A model generated the notes under the pieces. It searched no databases, was not told where the DNA came from, and saw only the letters and a list, made by a program, of their open reading frames with translations. The position numbers were made by a program, and so were the translations under genes. 47,625 bases of DNA from CAINVV01 sp037140615 (GTDB lineage: Bacteria; Bacteroidota; Bacteroidia; Bacteroidales; Prolixibacteraceae): contig JBAXED010000019.1 of NCBI GenBank assembly GCA_037140615.1, positions 1-47,625 of the forward strand, written 5' to 3'. Within the stretch, counting starts at the first letter, position 1; each line of letters starts with the position of its first letter. Shown here one piece after another: positions 17,076 through 26,766 of this stretch.

Positions 17076-19463
17076 ATGAAAAAATATATTTTACTATTTT
17101 CTCTTTTTGCCTTTATTTCAGTTTCAGCTCAAAATCCATCCTGTACAATCAAGGGACGCGTATTCAATGCAAAAAACAATGAGCCGGTAGAATTTGCCAC
17201 AGTCGTCGTTCAAAATAGCACCAACGGAACCAACAGTGACCTGAAAGGAAATTTTATTTTAAACAAGATTGAACCAGGGTTTTATCAGCTAAAAATATCC
17301 GCGATAGGTTTTAAAACTTATATCTCGGAAACCTTTCGCATAACTTTGTCTGCAGGAGCAACAATCAACGTTCCGCTGGAAGAGGATGATGTGCGCTTGG
17401 AAGAAATCACTGTCAGACCCAATTTTTTCCCAAAGCGCGACGAGAGCCCTACTTCTCTGCGTACGATCGGAATAGATGAAATTGAAAAAAATCCTGGCGG
17501 AAACCGGGATATTACCAAAGTTATTCAATCCTTTCCGGGTGTCTCCTCTGCTGCCTCTTTCAGAAATGATGTGATTGTCAGGGGGGGCGGACCAAGCGAA
17601 AACAAGTTTTATCTTGACGGAGTGGAAATTCCAAATTTGAACCATTTCGCCACCCAGGGAGCCTCCGGTGGACCGGTCGGAATTATCAACGTTGATTTTG
17701 TTCGCGAGGTTAACTTTTACTCCGGTGCATTTCCATCCACCCGTGGAAATGCCATGAGTTCTGTTCTGGAGTTTACACAAAAGAATGCCAACGCAGAAAA
17801 GGCGAAATTCCGTGCAACGGTAGGCGCTTCTGATCTTGCTTTCTCTTCTGAGGGTCCTCTTTCAGCTAAAACAACCTATCTGGCTTCTATTCGCAGATCC
17901 TATCTGCAATTCCTGTTTAGCGCAATTGGCCTCCCATTTTTGCCAACCTACAATGATTTTCAGTTCAAAATTAAAACTAAAATCAATGACAAAACCGAAC
18001 TCTCCTTCATTGGAATAGGTGCCTATGACAACTCCAAATTAAACCTCAAGGCAAATGAGACCGAAGAACAGCGTTACATTTTGAGTTATCTCCCCGAAAA
18101 CAAACAATGGAATTATACCTTCGGACTCGTTTTAAAACATTACAATGCCTCAGGTTACAACACTTATGTTCTCAGCCAGAATACACTTAACAACGGAGAG
18201 CTCAAATACCAGGATAATGTAGTGAGCCCCGCCAACCTGATCCTGAATTATGATTCGCGCGAAAGCGAAACGAAATTCAGATTTGAACACTATTATTTAT
18301 CCAAGACTAAATTTAAAATTACCTACGGTGTCGATCTGCAAAATGCCAAATATTACAACAATACTTTTCAGAAGCTTTTCCTTAGCAACAATGTCCAGTC
18401 ATTTAATTATCTATCCAACCTCAACTTCATAAAATATGGCTTCTTTGGGCAAGTTAACAGGGAGCTTTTGAAACAGAAGCTTCAACTGTCGGTGGGTATC
18501 CGGGGCGATGGAAACAGCTATTCCTCTGCCATGACCAATCCATTTGAAAACCTTTCCCCCCGTTTTTCGGCAAGTTATCAGTTAAGCGGCAGAACTTCCT
18601 TTAACGTCAACGCCGGAAGATATTTACAATTGCCCGCATACACTACATTGGGTTACCGTAACCTTGCCGGAGTTTTGGTAAACAAGCAAAATGGGGTGCG
18701 TATGATAGGGGCGAATCACCTGGTTGCCGGAATTGACTTCCGCCCTAATACGACCACACAATTGTCTGTCGAAGGATTCTACAAAGGCTACAATCACTAT
18801 CCTTTCTCGGTCAGGGATTCTGTTTCTTTGGCCAGCAAAGGCGCCGATTTTGGGGTTTTTGGAGATGAAGAGATCAAGTCTACCGGCAATGGGCAAGCCT
18901 ATGGTGTTGAATTTCTTGCCCGCTACAAGGATTTACTAGGATTTAAAGGGGTATTGACTTACACCTATGTCAGAAGTGAATTCACAGACATCAAAGGTTT
19001 ATATGTTCCTTCAGCATGGGACAACAGAAATCTTCTTACAATCACAGCAACGCGTTCCTTTAAAAAGAACTGGGACTTTGGTTTCAAATGGCGTTACATT
19101 GGAGGTTCCCCCTATACTCTCTGGGATATTCAAAAATCGTCCATCAAAAGTGCCTGGGATGCCCAGGGCAGAGGTTATCTGGATTACAGCAAGTTTAACA
19201 AACAAAGACTTGGGGCATTTCAGCAATTAGACCTTAGAGTTGACAAGGCATATTATTATAAAAAGTGGTCATTAATGCTCTATATGGACATTCAGAATGC
19301 TTATAATTTTAAAGCGGATCTTCCTCCAAGCCTGATATTGCAGACAGATTCCCAAGGTTTACCTCTGACAGATCCGACCGATTCTTCGCGGTATTTACTC
19401 AAAACTATTGCTTCATCCTCGGGTACGGCCCTTCCGACGATAGGAATTATGATCGAATTTTAA
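17076..19463 (+). CDS. TonB-dependent outer-membrane receptor, orphan
   Basis: The 795-residue receptor begins at ATG 17076 with a clean signal peptide (MKKYILLFSLFAFISVSA). A carboxypeptidase-regulatory-like domain follows (about 22-105), then a plug with PSENKFYLDGVEIPNLNHF and a 22-strand-type barrel ending in phenylalanine. A longer frame from TTG 17028 adds a non-signal extension and is rejected. No SusD-like gene lies beside it, so it is not a typical glycan-uptake pair; iron chelates, peptides or other small ligands are possible. The neighbours (sdh operon divergent, topA downstream) do not reveal a substrate. Confidence 0.9.
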   Translation: MKKYILLFSLFAFISVSAQNPSCTIKGRVFNAKNNEPVEFATVVVQNSTNGTNSDLKGNFILNKIEPGFYQLKISAIGFKTYISETFRITLSAGATINVPLEEDDVRLEEITVRPNFFPKRDESPTSLRTIGIDEIEKNPGGNRDITKVIQSFPGVSSAASFRNDVIVRGGGPSENKFYLDGVEIPNLNHFATQGASGGPVGIINVDFVREVNFYSGAFPSTRGNAMSSVLEFTQKNANAEKAKFRATVGASDLAFSSEGPLSAKTTYLASIRRSYLQFLFSAIGLPFLPTYNDFQFKIKTKINDKTELSFIGIGAYDNSKLNLKANETEEQRYILSYLPENKQWNYTFGLVLKHYNASGYNTYVLSQNTLNNGELKYQDNVVSPANLILNYDSRESETKFRFEHYYLSKTKFKITYGVDLQNAKYYNNTFQKLFLSNNVQSFNYLSNLNFIKYGFFGQVNRELLKQKLQLSVGIRGDGNSYSSAMTNPFENLSPRFSASYQLSGRTSFNVNAGRYLQLPAYTTLGYRNLAGVLVNKQNGVRMIGANHLVAGIDFRPNTTTQLSVEGFYKGYNHYPFSVRDSVSLASKGADFGVFGDEEIKSTGNGQAYGVEFLARYKDLLGFKGVLTYTYVRSEFTDIKGLYVPSAWDNRNLLTITATRSFKKNWDFGFKWRYIGGSPYTLWDIQKSSIKSAWDAQGRGYLDYSKFNKQRLGAFQQLDLRVDKAYYYKKWSLMLYMDIQNAYNFKADLPPSLILQTDSQGLPLTDPTDSSRYLLKTIASSSGTALPTIGIMIEF

Positions 19464-19667
19464 TTCAATTTTGAGAACCGAATAATTTGCCATAACTTGT
19501 ATAGAATGAGGAGGTCGGGTACTGAAAATCAGCCAATTTTAATCCATTTTAGATAGAGCTAAATCACTATTTTGAATATTATATGCACCAAAGACTTGGA
19601 ACTTAGGTTTTGATTTTCGTTAATTTGCAAAGTTTTTTAGAAGTCACCGGTCATTTACGTTCACATT

Positions 19668-21998
19668 ATGGAAGAAAATTTGGTCATTGTCGAGTCTCCT
19701 GCCAAGGCGAAAACTATTGAAAAATTTCTGGGCAAGGACTATATGGTTAAATCCAGCTTTGGTCACATTCGCGATCTCGACAAGAAAGATTTCGGCGTTG
19801 ATCTTAACAACCGGTATGAACCCAACTATATCGTTTCGGAGGATAAGAAAAAAGTTGTAGCCGATCTGAAGAAATTTGCAAAGTCAGCAAAGACTGTTTG
19901 GATCGCATCGGACGAGGACCGCGAAGGAGAAGCCATCGCGTGGCATTTGATGGAGGTACTTAAACTGGATCCGAAAACTACAAATCGCATCGTTTTTCAT
20001 GAAATTACCAAAGATGCCATCCAGCATGCCATAGAACATCCGCGTCATCTCAACAAGGATCTTGTGGATGCGCAGCAGGCAAGAAGGATCCTGGATCGTT
20101 TGGTTGGATTTGAAATCTCACCGGTATTGTGGAAAAAGGTGAAGCCTTCACTTTCTGCCGGCAGGGTACAATCGGTTGCTGTGAGACTAATTGTTGAACG
20201 CGAGCGTGAGATTACCAACACAGAATCAGTACCATTTTTCAAGGTTACTGCACTCTTTATCGTACCCGAGAAATCGGGAAAAGAGACATTGCTAAAAGCA
20301 GAGTGTTCTGAACGTTTTGAAAATGAAGAGGATGCTAACCATTTTCTGCAGAAATGCAGTAAGGCAGAATTCGTTATTGGCGATATTGTCACCAAACCAG
20401 CAAAAAAATCGCCGGCACCACCTTTTACTACCTCTACCCTACAGCAAGAGGCAAGTAGAAAAATGGGATTCCCGGTTTCGCTTACCATGTCTGTGGCGCA
20501 GAGATTATATGAAGCAGGTAAGATTACTTACATGCGTACCGATTCCACCAACCTTTCTCAAACTGCCATAAACAGTGCAAAGAAGAAAATTACGGAATCG
20601 TATGGTGAAAAATATGTCAAGATCCGTCATTATAAAACCAATTCCAAAGGTGCACAGGAAGCGCACGAAGCCATCCGACCTACAGACTTTTTTGAAGAAG
20701 AAGTAACGGGCTCTGCCCAGGAGCAGAAATTGTACAATCTGATCTGGAAAAGGACCTTGGCATCCCAGATGGCAGATGCTGAACTGGAACGCACCAATGT
20801 AACAATTAATATCTCCAACACTTCAGAACGCTTTCAGGCCACTGGTGAGGTTTTAAAATTTGATGGTTTCCTAGGCGTTTACCTTGAGTCAAGCGATGAT
20901 GAGAATCTTACGGACGAGGAAAAAGGACTGCTCCCTCCATTGTCTGTCAAACAGAAATTAGTTCCCTCAGCAATCCAGGCTTTGCAGCGCTTTACCCTTA
21001 AACCAGCGCGCTACACGGAGGCAAGTCTCGTGAAAAAACTGGAAGAGTTAGGCATTGGACGGCCTTCGACCTATGCACCAACAATCACCACCATTCAACA
21101 AAGGGATTATGTTGTCAAAGAAGACCGTGAAGGCACAGAGCGTTCCTTTGTTCAACTAATTCTCAAGGCCGGAAATATCCGTCGCGAAGAGAAAACTGAG
21201 ATTACAGGAACTGAAAAATCGAAACTATTTCCTACAGATATTGGGTTGGTCGTGAATGACTTTTTGATGAAGCATTTTGAGCCCATCGTTGATTTCTATT
21301 TTACCGCCACAGTTGAGAAACAATTCGACGAAATTGCCGAAGGAAGTTTGGTTTGGCAAAAGATGATTGATGATTTCTATCTTCCATTTCATCGCCAGAT
21401 CGAAGATGCCCTGGCAAATTCTGAGCGGGCACGCGGAGAAAGACTTTTAGGGATAGATCCTGCCACCGGCAAGAATGTCTCCGCAAAAATTGGCAGATTC
21501 GGACCTTTCATACAGCTTGGCGACACCTCGGAAGACGGGACAGAAAAACCTGTCTTTGCAAGTTTACAGCAGGGTCAAAGCATTGAGACAATTACCCTTG
21601 AACAGGGATTAAAACTCTTTGACCTCCCAAGGGATTTGGGTGAGTATGAAGAAAAGAAAGTGATTGTCGGAATTGGGAAATTTGGTCCTTATGTGAAGCA
21701 TGACTCCAACTTCGTTTCACTGAAAAAAGGCATTGATGACCCATACACTGTGCTGATCGACAGGGCCATAGAATTAATTCTTGAGCGACGCGAAAAGGTT
21801 TCAAATTCTTTGTTAAAAACTTTTGACGAAGACGCACACATTAAGATCTTACAAGGTAGGTGGGGCCCATATATTTCCTACAAAAAGCAGAATTTCAAAC
21901 TTAAAAAGGATACCAAAGTAGAACTTCTTACTTATTCTGTCTGCAAAGAGATCATCGATTCTGAAACTAAAAAGCCTAAACAGAAAAAATCGAAATAA
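19668..21998 (+). CDS. topA: DNA topoisomerase I
   Basis: This enzyme relaxes negative supercoils through a transient tyrosine-DNA bond. The 776-residue protein starts with the Toprim motif NLVIVESPAKAKTIEKF and has DEDREGEAIAWH at 82-93. The catalytic Tyr288 is in ITYMRTDSTNLS. The C terminus lacks the four-cysteine zinc ribbons of the E. coli enzyme and instead has three repeats of the type IGRFGPFIQLG, IGKFGPYVKH and GRWGPYISYK, a form known in many other phyla. A loose -7 element (TTAATTTGC near 19620) precedes it. Confidence 0.97.
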   Translation: MEENLVIVESPAKAKTIEKFLGKDYMVKSSFGHIRDLDKKDFGVDLNNRYEPNYIVSEDKKKVVADLKKFAKSAKTVWIASDEDREGEAIAWHLMEVLKLDPKTTNRIVFHEITKDAIQHAIEHPRHLNKDLVDAQQARRILDRLVGFEISPVLWKKVKPSLSAGRVQSVAVRLIVEREREITNTESVPFFKVTALFIVPEKSGKETLLKAECSERFENEEDANHFLQKCSKAEFVIGDIVTKPAKKSPAPPFTTSTLQQEASRKMGFPVSLTMSVAQRLYEAGKITYMRTDSTNLSQTAINSAKKKITESYGEKYVKIRHYKTNSKGAQEAHEAIRPTDFFEEEVTGSAQEQKLYNLIWKRTLASQMADAELERTNVTINISNTSERFQATGEVLKFDGFLGVYLESSDDENLTDEEKGLLPPLSVKQKLVPSAIQALQRFTLKPARYTEASLVKKLEELGIGRPSTYAPTITTIQQRDYVVKEDREGTERSFVQLILKAGNIRREEKTEITGTEKSKLFPTDIGLVVNDFLMKHFEPIVDFYFTATVEKQFDEIAEGSLVWQKMIDDFYLPFHRQIEDALANSERARGERLLGIDPATGKNVSAKIGRFGPFIQLGDTSEDGTEKPVFASLQQGQSIETITLEQGLKLFDLPRDLGEYEEKKVIVGIGKFGPYVKHDSNFVSLKKGIDDPYTVLIDRAIELILERREKVSNSLLKTFDEDAHIKILQGRWGPYISYKKQNFKLKKDTKVELLTYSVCKEIIDSETKKPKQKKSK

Positions 21999-22147
21999 TT
22001 ATAGCCGAAATGAGATTTATAGCTAATCGCCAAAGGAGATTTCAATATTGAATGCGAATTCCATGTGACAATAGGGAACAAATTATTTACACATGAAAAG
22101 TTTTTTTTGCTGAAAGTTTTTTTATATTGTCGGTAAAACCAGAATTT

Positions 22148-23275
22148 ATGTGGAAGGAGCTCATTACACCTGCTAAAATATTACCGGTCGTTAAAAAATT
22201 CTCCGGAGACAAGGATCAACTGGGATCGGTTTTGAAAAAATCGGTGTGGAACGAATCATCCTTACCTGATGTCGTAATTCTTGGGATAACTGACGACCGT
22301 CTCTCATCTTCCTCTTCCTTTTCAGGTTCTCCGGATGCTATCAGGGAGCAACTTTATCAACTAAACGGTTTTTCTTCCCCTTTCAAGATTGTTGATTTGG
22401 GAAATATCAAAGCAGGCAAAGAATTCAATGATACGATGGCTGCTGTAAAAATGGTGGCTGAAGAACATTATTCTCTGGGAATTTCGATGCTCGTATTAGG
22501 TGGAAATCATAGCTTCACAGTTCCATTGCTTGCCGGAATTGACAAAAAGGAAGCTATTTTAACGGTGGTGGACGATCGCATCGACAACCTGTCACAAAAA
22601 GAAAGTACGCTTGATGATGTTTTTTTGAACAATCTTTCGAATGAAATCATTGTCAATGTGATGGCAGTTCAATCATTTTTTGTGTCTACTGAAACCAAAG
22701 AGACGTTCTCTGAAGAGTTTAAGGGTAATCTATTCACCCTTGGCGAGATAAGGAACGGGATTGATGAAATGGAGCCGCATCTAAGGGAGACAGACCTCGT
22801 TAGTTTTGATTTTGGGTCACTTAAACTTTGTGAAGCCCCTGGGCAGGTCAGAAACTCTCCCAACGGACTTACCGGCGAGGAGGCCTGTCAGCTTGCATGG
22901 TATTCCGGAATATCTACCAATCCGGGATGGTTCTCTTTGTTTGGCTACAATCCCGACAAGGACCCTGAGAAGAACGGTGCCATGATGGCCGCTCAGATAG
23001 TCTGGTATTATCTAAATGGAAAGTCGCGAAGAATTGATGAAATCCCTCAGGATGAAGCCATCGATTTCTTACATTATGTTGTTTCAGTCGAAGGAATACC
23101 GGAACCTCTCACCTTTCTCAAGCACCCTGTCTCAAAACGATGGTGGATGGAGGTACCTTCGCCCGATTGCGACTTATTTCCTTTGAGAGTGCCCTGTTCA
23201 AAAAAGGACTACCGTGTGGCATGTAAAAATGAAATCCCCGAACGGTGGTGGTCATCTTTCAACAAGAGCTACTGA
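22148..23275 (+). CDS. Arginase/formiminoglutamase-fold protein with altered metal site
   Basis: The 375-residue protein has the ureohydrolase fold: GGNHSFTVPLL (118-128), VVDDRID (140-146) and SFDFGSLK (219-226) fall in order where arginases have GGDHS, DAHxD and SxDxDxxD. Two of the six manganese ligands are changed: the DAHxD histidine is Arg144 and the second aspartate of the last motif is Gly223. Database names such as formimidoylglutamase are therefore doubtful. The ATG at 22148 is preferred to TTG 22127. Its stop overlaps the start of the PorP-like gene by one base (TGATG), so it belongs to the type IX secretion operon. It may be a structural or regulatory pseudoenzyme. Confidence 0.8.
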   Translation: MWKELITPAKILPVVKKFSGDKDQLGSVLKKSVWNESSLPDVVILGITDDRLSSSSSFSGSPDAIREQLYQLNGFSSPFKIVDLGNIKAGKEFNDTMAAVKMVAEEHYSLGISMLVLGGNHSFTVPLLAGIDKKEAILTVVDDRIDNLSQKESTLDDVFLNNLSNEIIVNVMAVQSFFVSTETKETFSEEFKGNLFTLGEIRNGIDEMEPHLRETDLVSFDFGSLKLCEAPGQVRNSPNGLTGEEACQLAWYSGISTNPGWFSLFGYNPDKDPEKNGAMMAAQIVWYYLNGKSRRIDEIPQDEAIDFLHYVVSVEGIPEPLTFLKHPVSKRWWMEVPSPDCDLFPLRVPCSKKDYRVACKNEIPERWWSSFNKSY

Positions 23276-24327
23276 TGGAATATTCTAAAGTCCTGAACTA
23301 TAAAAACTTTCCGGCCAGCCCAAAGCTTCTGGGATCTGGACTTATTGTTCGTTTATCAAATCGAACTCTTCGTTGTAATTTTATAACGAAATTTTGTGGA
23401 TTTTTGTGGATTTTGTTAAATATATGTACATTCGCCGCAAGTGCGCAACAGGATCCTCAGGTTAGTCAGCATATGTTTAACCATCTGATGATTAATCCCG
23501 GATTTGCCGGAAACAACGGACAAATAAACCTAATGCTTTTCAACAGGCAGCAATGGGTTGGATTCCCGGGTGCACCGGTGACAACATCATTCCAGACAGA
23601 TGCAGCCGTAAAATTGATCGGAAATTCTGACGGATTGGGATTCACGGTAGTTAAAGATGCCATCGGATATGAAAAAAATGTATCCTTTGGTATTGATTAC
23701 GCTTATCGTTTTCAGCTCGGTCAAGGTCAATTGGGATGCGGCATCTCTGTAGGCATGATGAATAAAAATATTAGTCCGGGTTGGTCGTCTTCGCAAGGCG
23801 GAGACCTCGTGGATGGCTCGGATCCTTATTTGCCTAAACAAGAGGTAAATGGTTTGCTGACAGATGTTGGAGCCGGTTTCTTTTACCGGCACAAAGAATA
23901 CTATCTGGCTTTGTCTTCAACCCATATTAACCAGCCTTCCTTTTCTTTTGAAGAGAAAGGTCATTATTCGCTGAAAAGGCATTATTATCTTACGGGCAGT
24001 TATAATAAGGGAATGAACGACGATCGTTTTGCCGTTCAACCTTCGTTCTTTATAAAATCAGATGGAACAACTTCCCAGGTCGATTTAGACCTGTTGATAC
24101 AGTACAATAGGCGATTTTGGGGAGGAATTGGATATAGAATTAAAGATGCAGTGGTGGTATTTCTAGGGTTTGAGATGCTAAACGGGTTAAAAATTGGCTA
24201 TTCTTATGACCTTAATACTTCTGTTCTGGCACGCTATAACTCTGGTTCTCATGAACTTTTTATCTCTTACGCTGTTCTATTAAATAAAAATAGAGGTCAA
24301 AAAACCAAAAGTGTAAGGTTTTTATAA
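23275..24327 (+). CDS. PorP/SprF-family type IX secretion membrane protein
   Basis: This is a predicted outer-membrane beta-barrel of the PorP/SprF family, a partner of the secretion ring or anchor for surface adhesins. The mature N terminus AQQDPQVSQHMFNHLMINPG is the hallmark of the family. The ATG at 23275 overlaps the preceding stop codon. From it, about 32 polar residues come before the hydrophobic signal core (ITKFCGFLWILLNICTFAASA), an unusually long signal n-region; no later ATG is available. gldK follows after seven bases. In Porphyromonas the equivalent gene, porP, also precedes porKLMN. Confidence 0.88.
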   Translation: MEYSKVLNYKNFPASPKLLGSGLIVRLSNRTLRCNFITKFCGFLWILLNICTFAASAQQDPQVSQHMFNHLMINPGFAGNNGQINLMLFNRQQWVGFPGAPVTTSFQTDAAVKLIGNSDGLGFTVVKDAIGYEKNVSFGIDYAYRFQLGQGQLGCGISVGMMNKNISPGWSSSQGGDLVDGSDPYLPKQEVNGLLTDVGAGFFYRHKEYYLALSSTHINQPSFSFEEKGHYSLKRHYYLTGSYNKGMNDDRFAVQPSFFIKSDGTTSQVDLDLLIQYNRRFWGGIGYRIKDAVVVFLGFEMLNGLKIGYSYDLNTSVLARYNSGSHELFISYAVLLNKNRGQKTKSVRFL

Positions 24328-24334
24328 CTTTGAA

Positions 24335-25705
24335 ATGGAAAAAATTGGTTCACAAGATATGAGTCGAACGATAAAACGATTGTTTACTTATGGCAGTATG
24401 GCAGTGATGCTGCTGGTTTCCGGATGTCACAATTCCGGAAACGGTGAATTGGCAGGGGTACAGAAAAGGGGAAAGTACCTAGAGCCAACCCCTCAAGGGA
24501 TGGTACTGATACCCGGTCGAAGTTTCAACATGGGGCCTTCTGATCAGGATATTAATGGAGTAACATTGCCAACCCGTACCGTTGATCTTGCCACCTTCTG
24601 GATGGACGATACCGAAATAACGAACAATGAATACCGTCAATTTGTTTACTGGGTACGCGATTCCATAGCAAGAGATTTGTTGTCTCAAAAATACCCCGAA
24701 TTTAAACCTACCACTACTCGTCGGGGTGATCCAATAGACCCTGTCGTTCTGGATTGGAATGTAAAGCTAAATTGGAGAAAAGCAGAGTATATTCCTGAAC
24801 TTGAGCAGCTTTACTATGACAAAAGTGAGAGGATTTTTGGCAAAAAGGAACTAGATGTCAGAAAATTAAATTACAGCTACTACTGGCTAGATCTTCAACA
24901 GGCATCCCGTCGTCAAAACTCCTATGATTTTACCAAGCAAGCTTATTCAGGTAGTATTGTCGATCTCAATGGTAAGGTTGCCCCTATTCAAAATCGTTCA
25001 AACTTTGTGATGACCGATGACGTCAACATTTACCCTGATACCCTCGTTTGGATCCGTGACTTTACCTATGCATTCAATGAACCCTGGGCAAAAATGTATT
25101 TTTCCCATCCTGGATTTGACGATTATCCGGTGGTTGGTGTCAGCTGGAAGCAGGCGAAAGCTTTCTGCATGTGGAGAACTAATTTTAAAAATACCAGCCT
25201 CTCAAACAAGGGCGATTACGCTGTTCAGGACTATCGTCTTCCAACTGAGGCAGAATGGGAATTGGCTGCCAGAGGCGGACTGGATAATTCAATGTATCCA
25301 TGGGGCGGTTATTACACCCGTTCTAAAACCGGATGCTTTCTGGCTAATTTTAAACCCATGCGGGGCAATTACAGTGACGATGGAGGAAAAGCTTCCATCA
25401 AGGTTGCCACCTATGAACCAAACGGTTACGGGCTGTATGATATGGCCGGCAATGTTGCCGAGTGGACTGTTACAGCCTACGATGAATCAACTTACAATTT
25501 CATGCATGACATGAACCCCAATTTCGAGTACAACGCTGTTGCCGATGATCCGCCGACCATGAAGCGCAAGGTGATCAGAGGAGGTTCATGGAAAGATATT
25601 GCCTACTATATTCAGGTTGGTACACGCACTTTTGAATACCAGGATACTGCAAAATCCTATGTTGGGTTTAGGTGTGTCAGGTCCTCGTTTGGTGATGAAT
25701 TTTAA
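24335..25705 (+). CDS. gldK: Type IX secretion lipoprotein GldK/PorK
   Basis: With GldN this lipoprotein forms the periplasmic ring on the inner face of the outer membrane. The 456-residue protein has a lipobox LLVSGC (Cys31 from the first ATG; a second ATG at 24359 is also possible). The mature part is a sulfatase-modifying-factor (FGE-type) fold: GMVLIPGRSFNMG, MDDTEITNNEYRQF, LPTEAEWELAARGG, YDMAGNVAEWT, RGGSWKD and GFRCVRS. In this family the fold is structural. It is followed by gldL after 32 bases. Confidence 0.94.
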   Translation: MEKIGSQDMSRTIKRLFTYGSMAVMLLVSGCHNSGNGELAGVQKRGKYLEPTPQGMVLIPGRSFNMGPSDQDINGVTLPTRTVDLATFWMDDTEITNNEYRQFVYWVRDSIARDLLSQKYPEFKPTTTRRGDPIDPVVLDWNVKLNWRKAEYIPELEQLYYDKSERIFGKKELDVRKLNYSYYWLDLQQASRRQNSYDFTKQAYSGSIVDLNGKVAPIQNRSNFVMTDDVNIYPDTLVWIRDFTYAFNEPWAKMYFSHPGFDDYPVVGVSWKQAKAFCMWRTNFKNTSLSNKGDYAVQDYRLPTEAEWELAARGGLDNSMYPWGGYYTRSKTGCFLANFKPMRGNYSDDGGKASIKVATYEPNGYGLYDMAGNVAEWTVTAYDESTYNFMHDMNPNFEYNAVADDPPTMKRKVIRGGSWKDIAYYIQVGTRTFEYQDTAKSYVGFRCVRSSFGDEF

Positions 25706-25737
25706 CCTCAATCTATTCAAATCTTCAATTACAACTC

Positions 25738-26751
25738 ATGTCTAGTTTAAAGGAAAACAAATTGAGGGATGTAAAGGACCCTAATGAGCAGGGGATAATT
25801 TCTCCCAAACTTCAAAACTTCATCTTTAGCTTTGGGGCAGCCATTGTAGTTTTTGGTGCCCTCTGCAAAGTATATCATATCCCCGGTTTGGGATGGATGT
25901 TAGGAGCAGGATTGGCAATTGAGGTTGGCGTCTTCATTATTTCGGCATTTCAACCGGTTTATACTCCCCCGAAGGAGTACGACTGGTCCTTGGTGCATGA
26001 TGAATTCAAAGAAGATTATGATGAAACTGAAAAGCCGAAAAGTTACTCAAAAGGTCTAAATTCGGAAATGAATGACTTATTCGCAAAAGCCGAAATCTCT
26101 CCCGAGCTATTGGCAAAGCTTAAGAATGGGATTCAGGATTTAGCCAATACCGCCAAAGGAATTTCAGAAATTTCGAATGCAACCCTGGCTACTGAGCTGT
26201 ATGTTAAAGACCTCGGAAAAGCTGCTCAATCATTGAATAATTTTTCAGAAATAAACACCAAAGCAACACATTCAGTCGAACATTCGCTTGGCGATTTAGT
26301 TCATAGCTATGAAAACTCTTCCAAATTGATTTCCAGCTCGTCAAAAGAGATGGCTGAATCCTTCACTGAATCTACCAAAAAAATTAATCAGCAGCTTGCC
26401 TCGACCAGTGAGAAACTCTCTACTTCTTACAAGGAATATACCGAATCTGTTCGCAAAGATTTTTCTGCCCTTGGTGATACTTCAAAATCATACGCCGGAG
26501 AGGTTGCAAAGATGAACACCAGTCTGGCTGCCCTCAACTCTTCCTACGAACTTCATCTTCAAAATATTAAAAAACTGACTGAAACCTCATCCAGGAGCGT
26601 GACTGACCAGACAGGTTTGCAGCAAATCGTGAATGAAACATTGGAAGAGGCGAAAAAATATCGTCAGCAGACTGAGCTAATGAACAAAAATCTGGAAGCA
26701 TTGAATCATGTTTATGGCAACATGTTGGGTGCAATGATTATCAAACGTTAA
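25738..26751 (+). CDS. gldL: Type IX secretion inner-membrane motor protein GldL/PorL
   Basis: GldL and GldM form the proton-driven motor. The 337-residue protein has two adjacent membrane helices (about 27-44 and 52-70). Lys44 and His47 near the first helix and Glu62 in the second probably correspond to the charged residues needed for proton flow in Flavobacterium GldL. The remaining 260 residues are cytoplasmic and rich in helices with Ser, Lys and Glu, likely coiled coil. It is 15 bases before gldM. Confidence 0.94.
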   Translation: MSSLKENKLRDVKDPNEQGIISPKLQNFIFSFGAAIVVFGALCKVYHIPGLGWMLGAGLAIEVGVFIISAFQPVYTPPKEYDWSLVHDEFKEDYDETEKPKSYSKGLNSEMNDLFAKAEISPELLAKLKNGIQDLANTAKGISEISNATLATELYVKDLGKAAQSLNNFSEINTKATHSVEHSLGDLVHSYENSSKLISSSSKEMAESFTESTKKINQQLASTSEKLSTSYKEYTESVRKDFSALGDTSKSYAGEVAKMNTSLAALNSSYELHLQNIKKLTETSSRSVTDQTGLQQIVNETLEEAKKYRQQTELMNKNLEALNHVYGNMLGAMIIKR

Positions 26752-26766
26752 CAACTCTCGAACCCA

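Noticed and set aside
22148..23275. Annotation as a functional formimidoylglutamase
   Set aside because: Two metal ligands are changed and no histidine-degradation genes are nearby.
24335..25705. GldK read as an active formylglycine-generating (sulfatase-modifying) enzyme
   Set aside because: The fold is the same, but its place with gldLMN and the lipobox fit the structural secretion protein.
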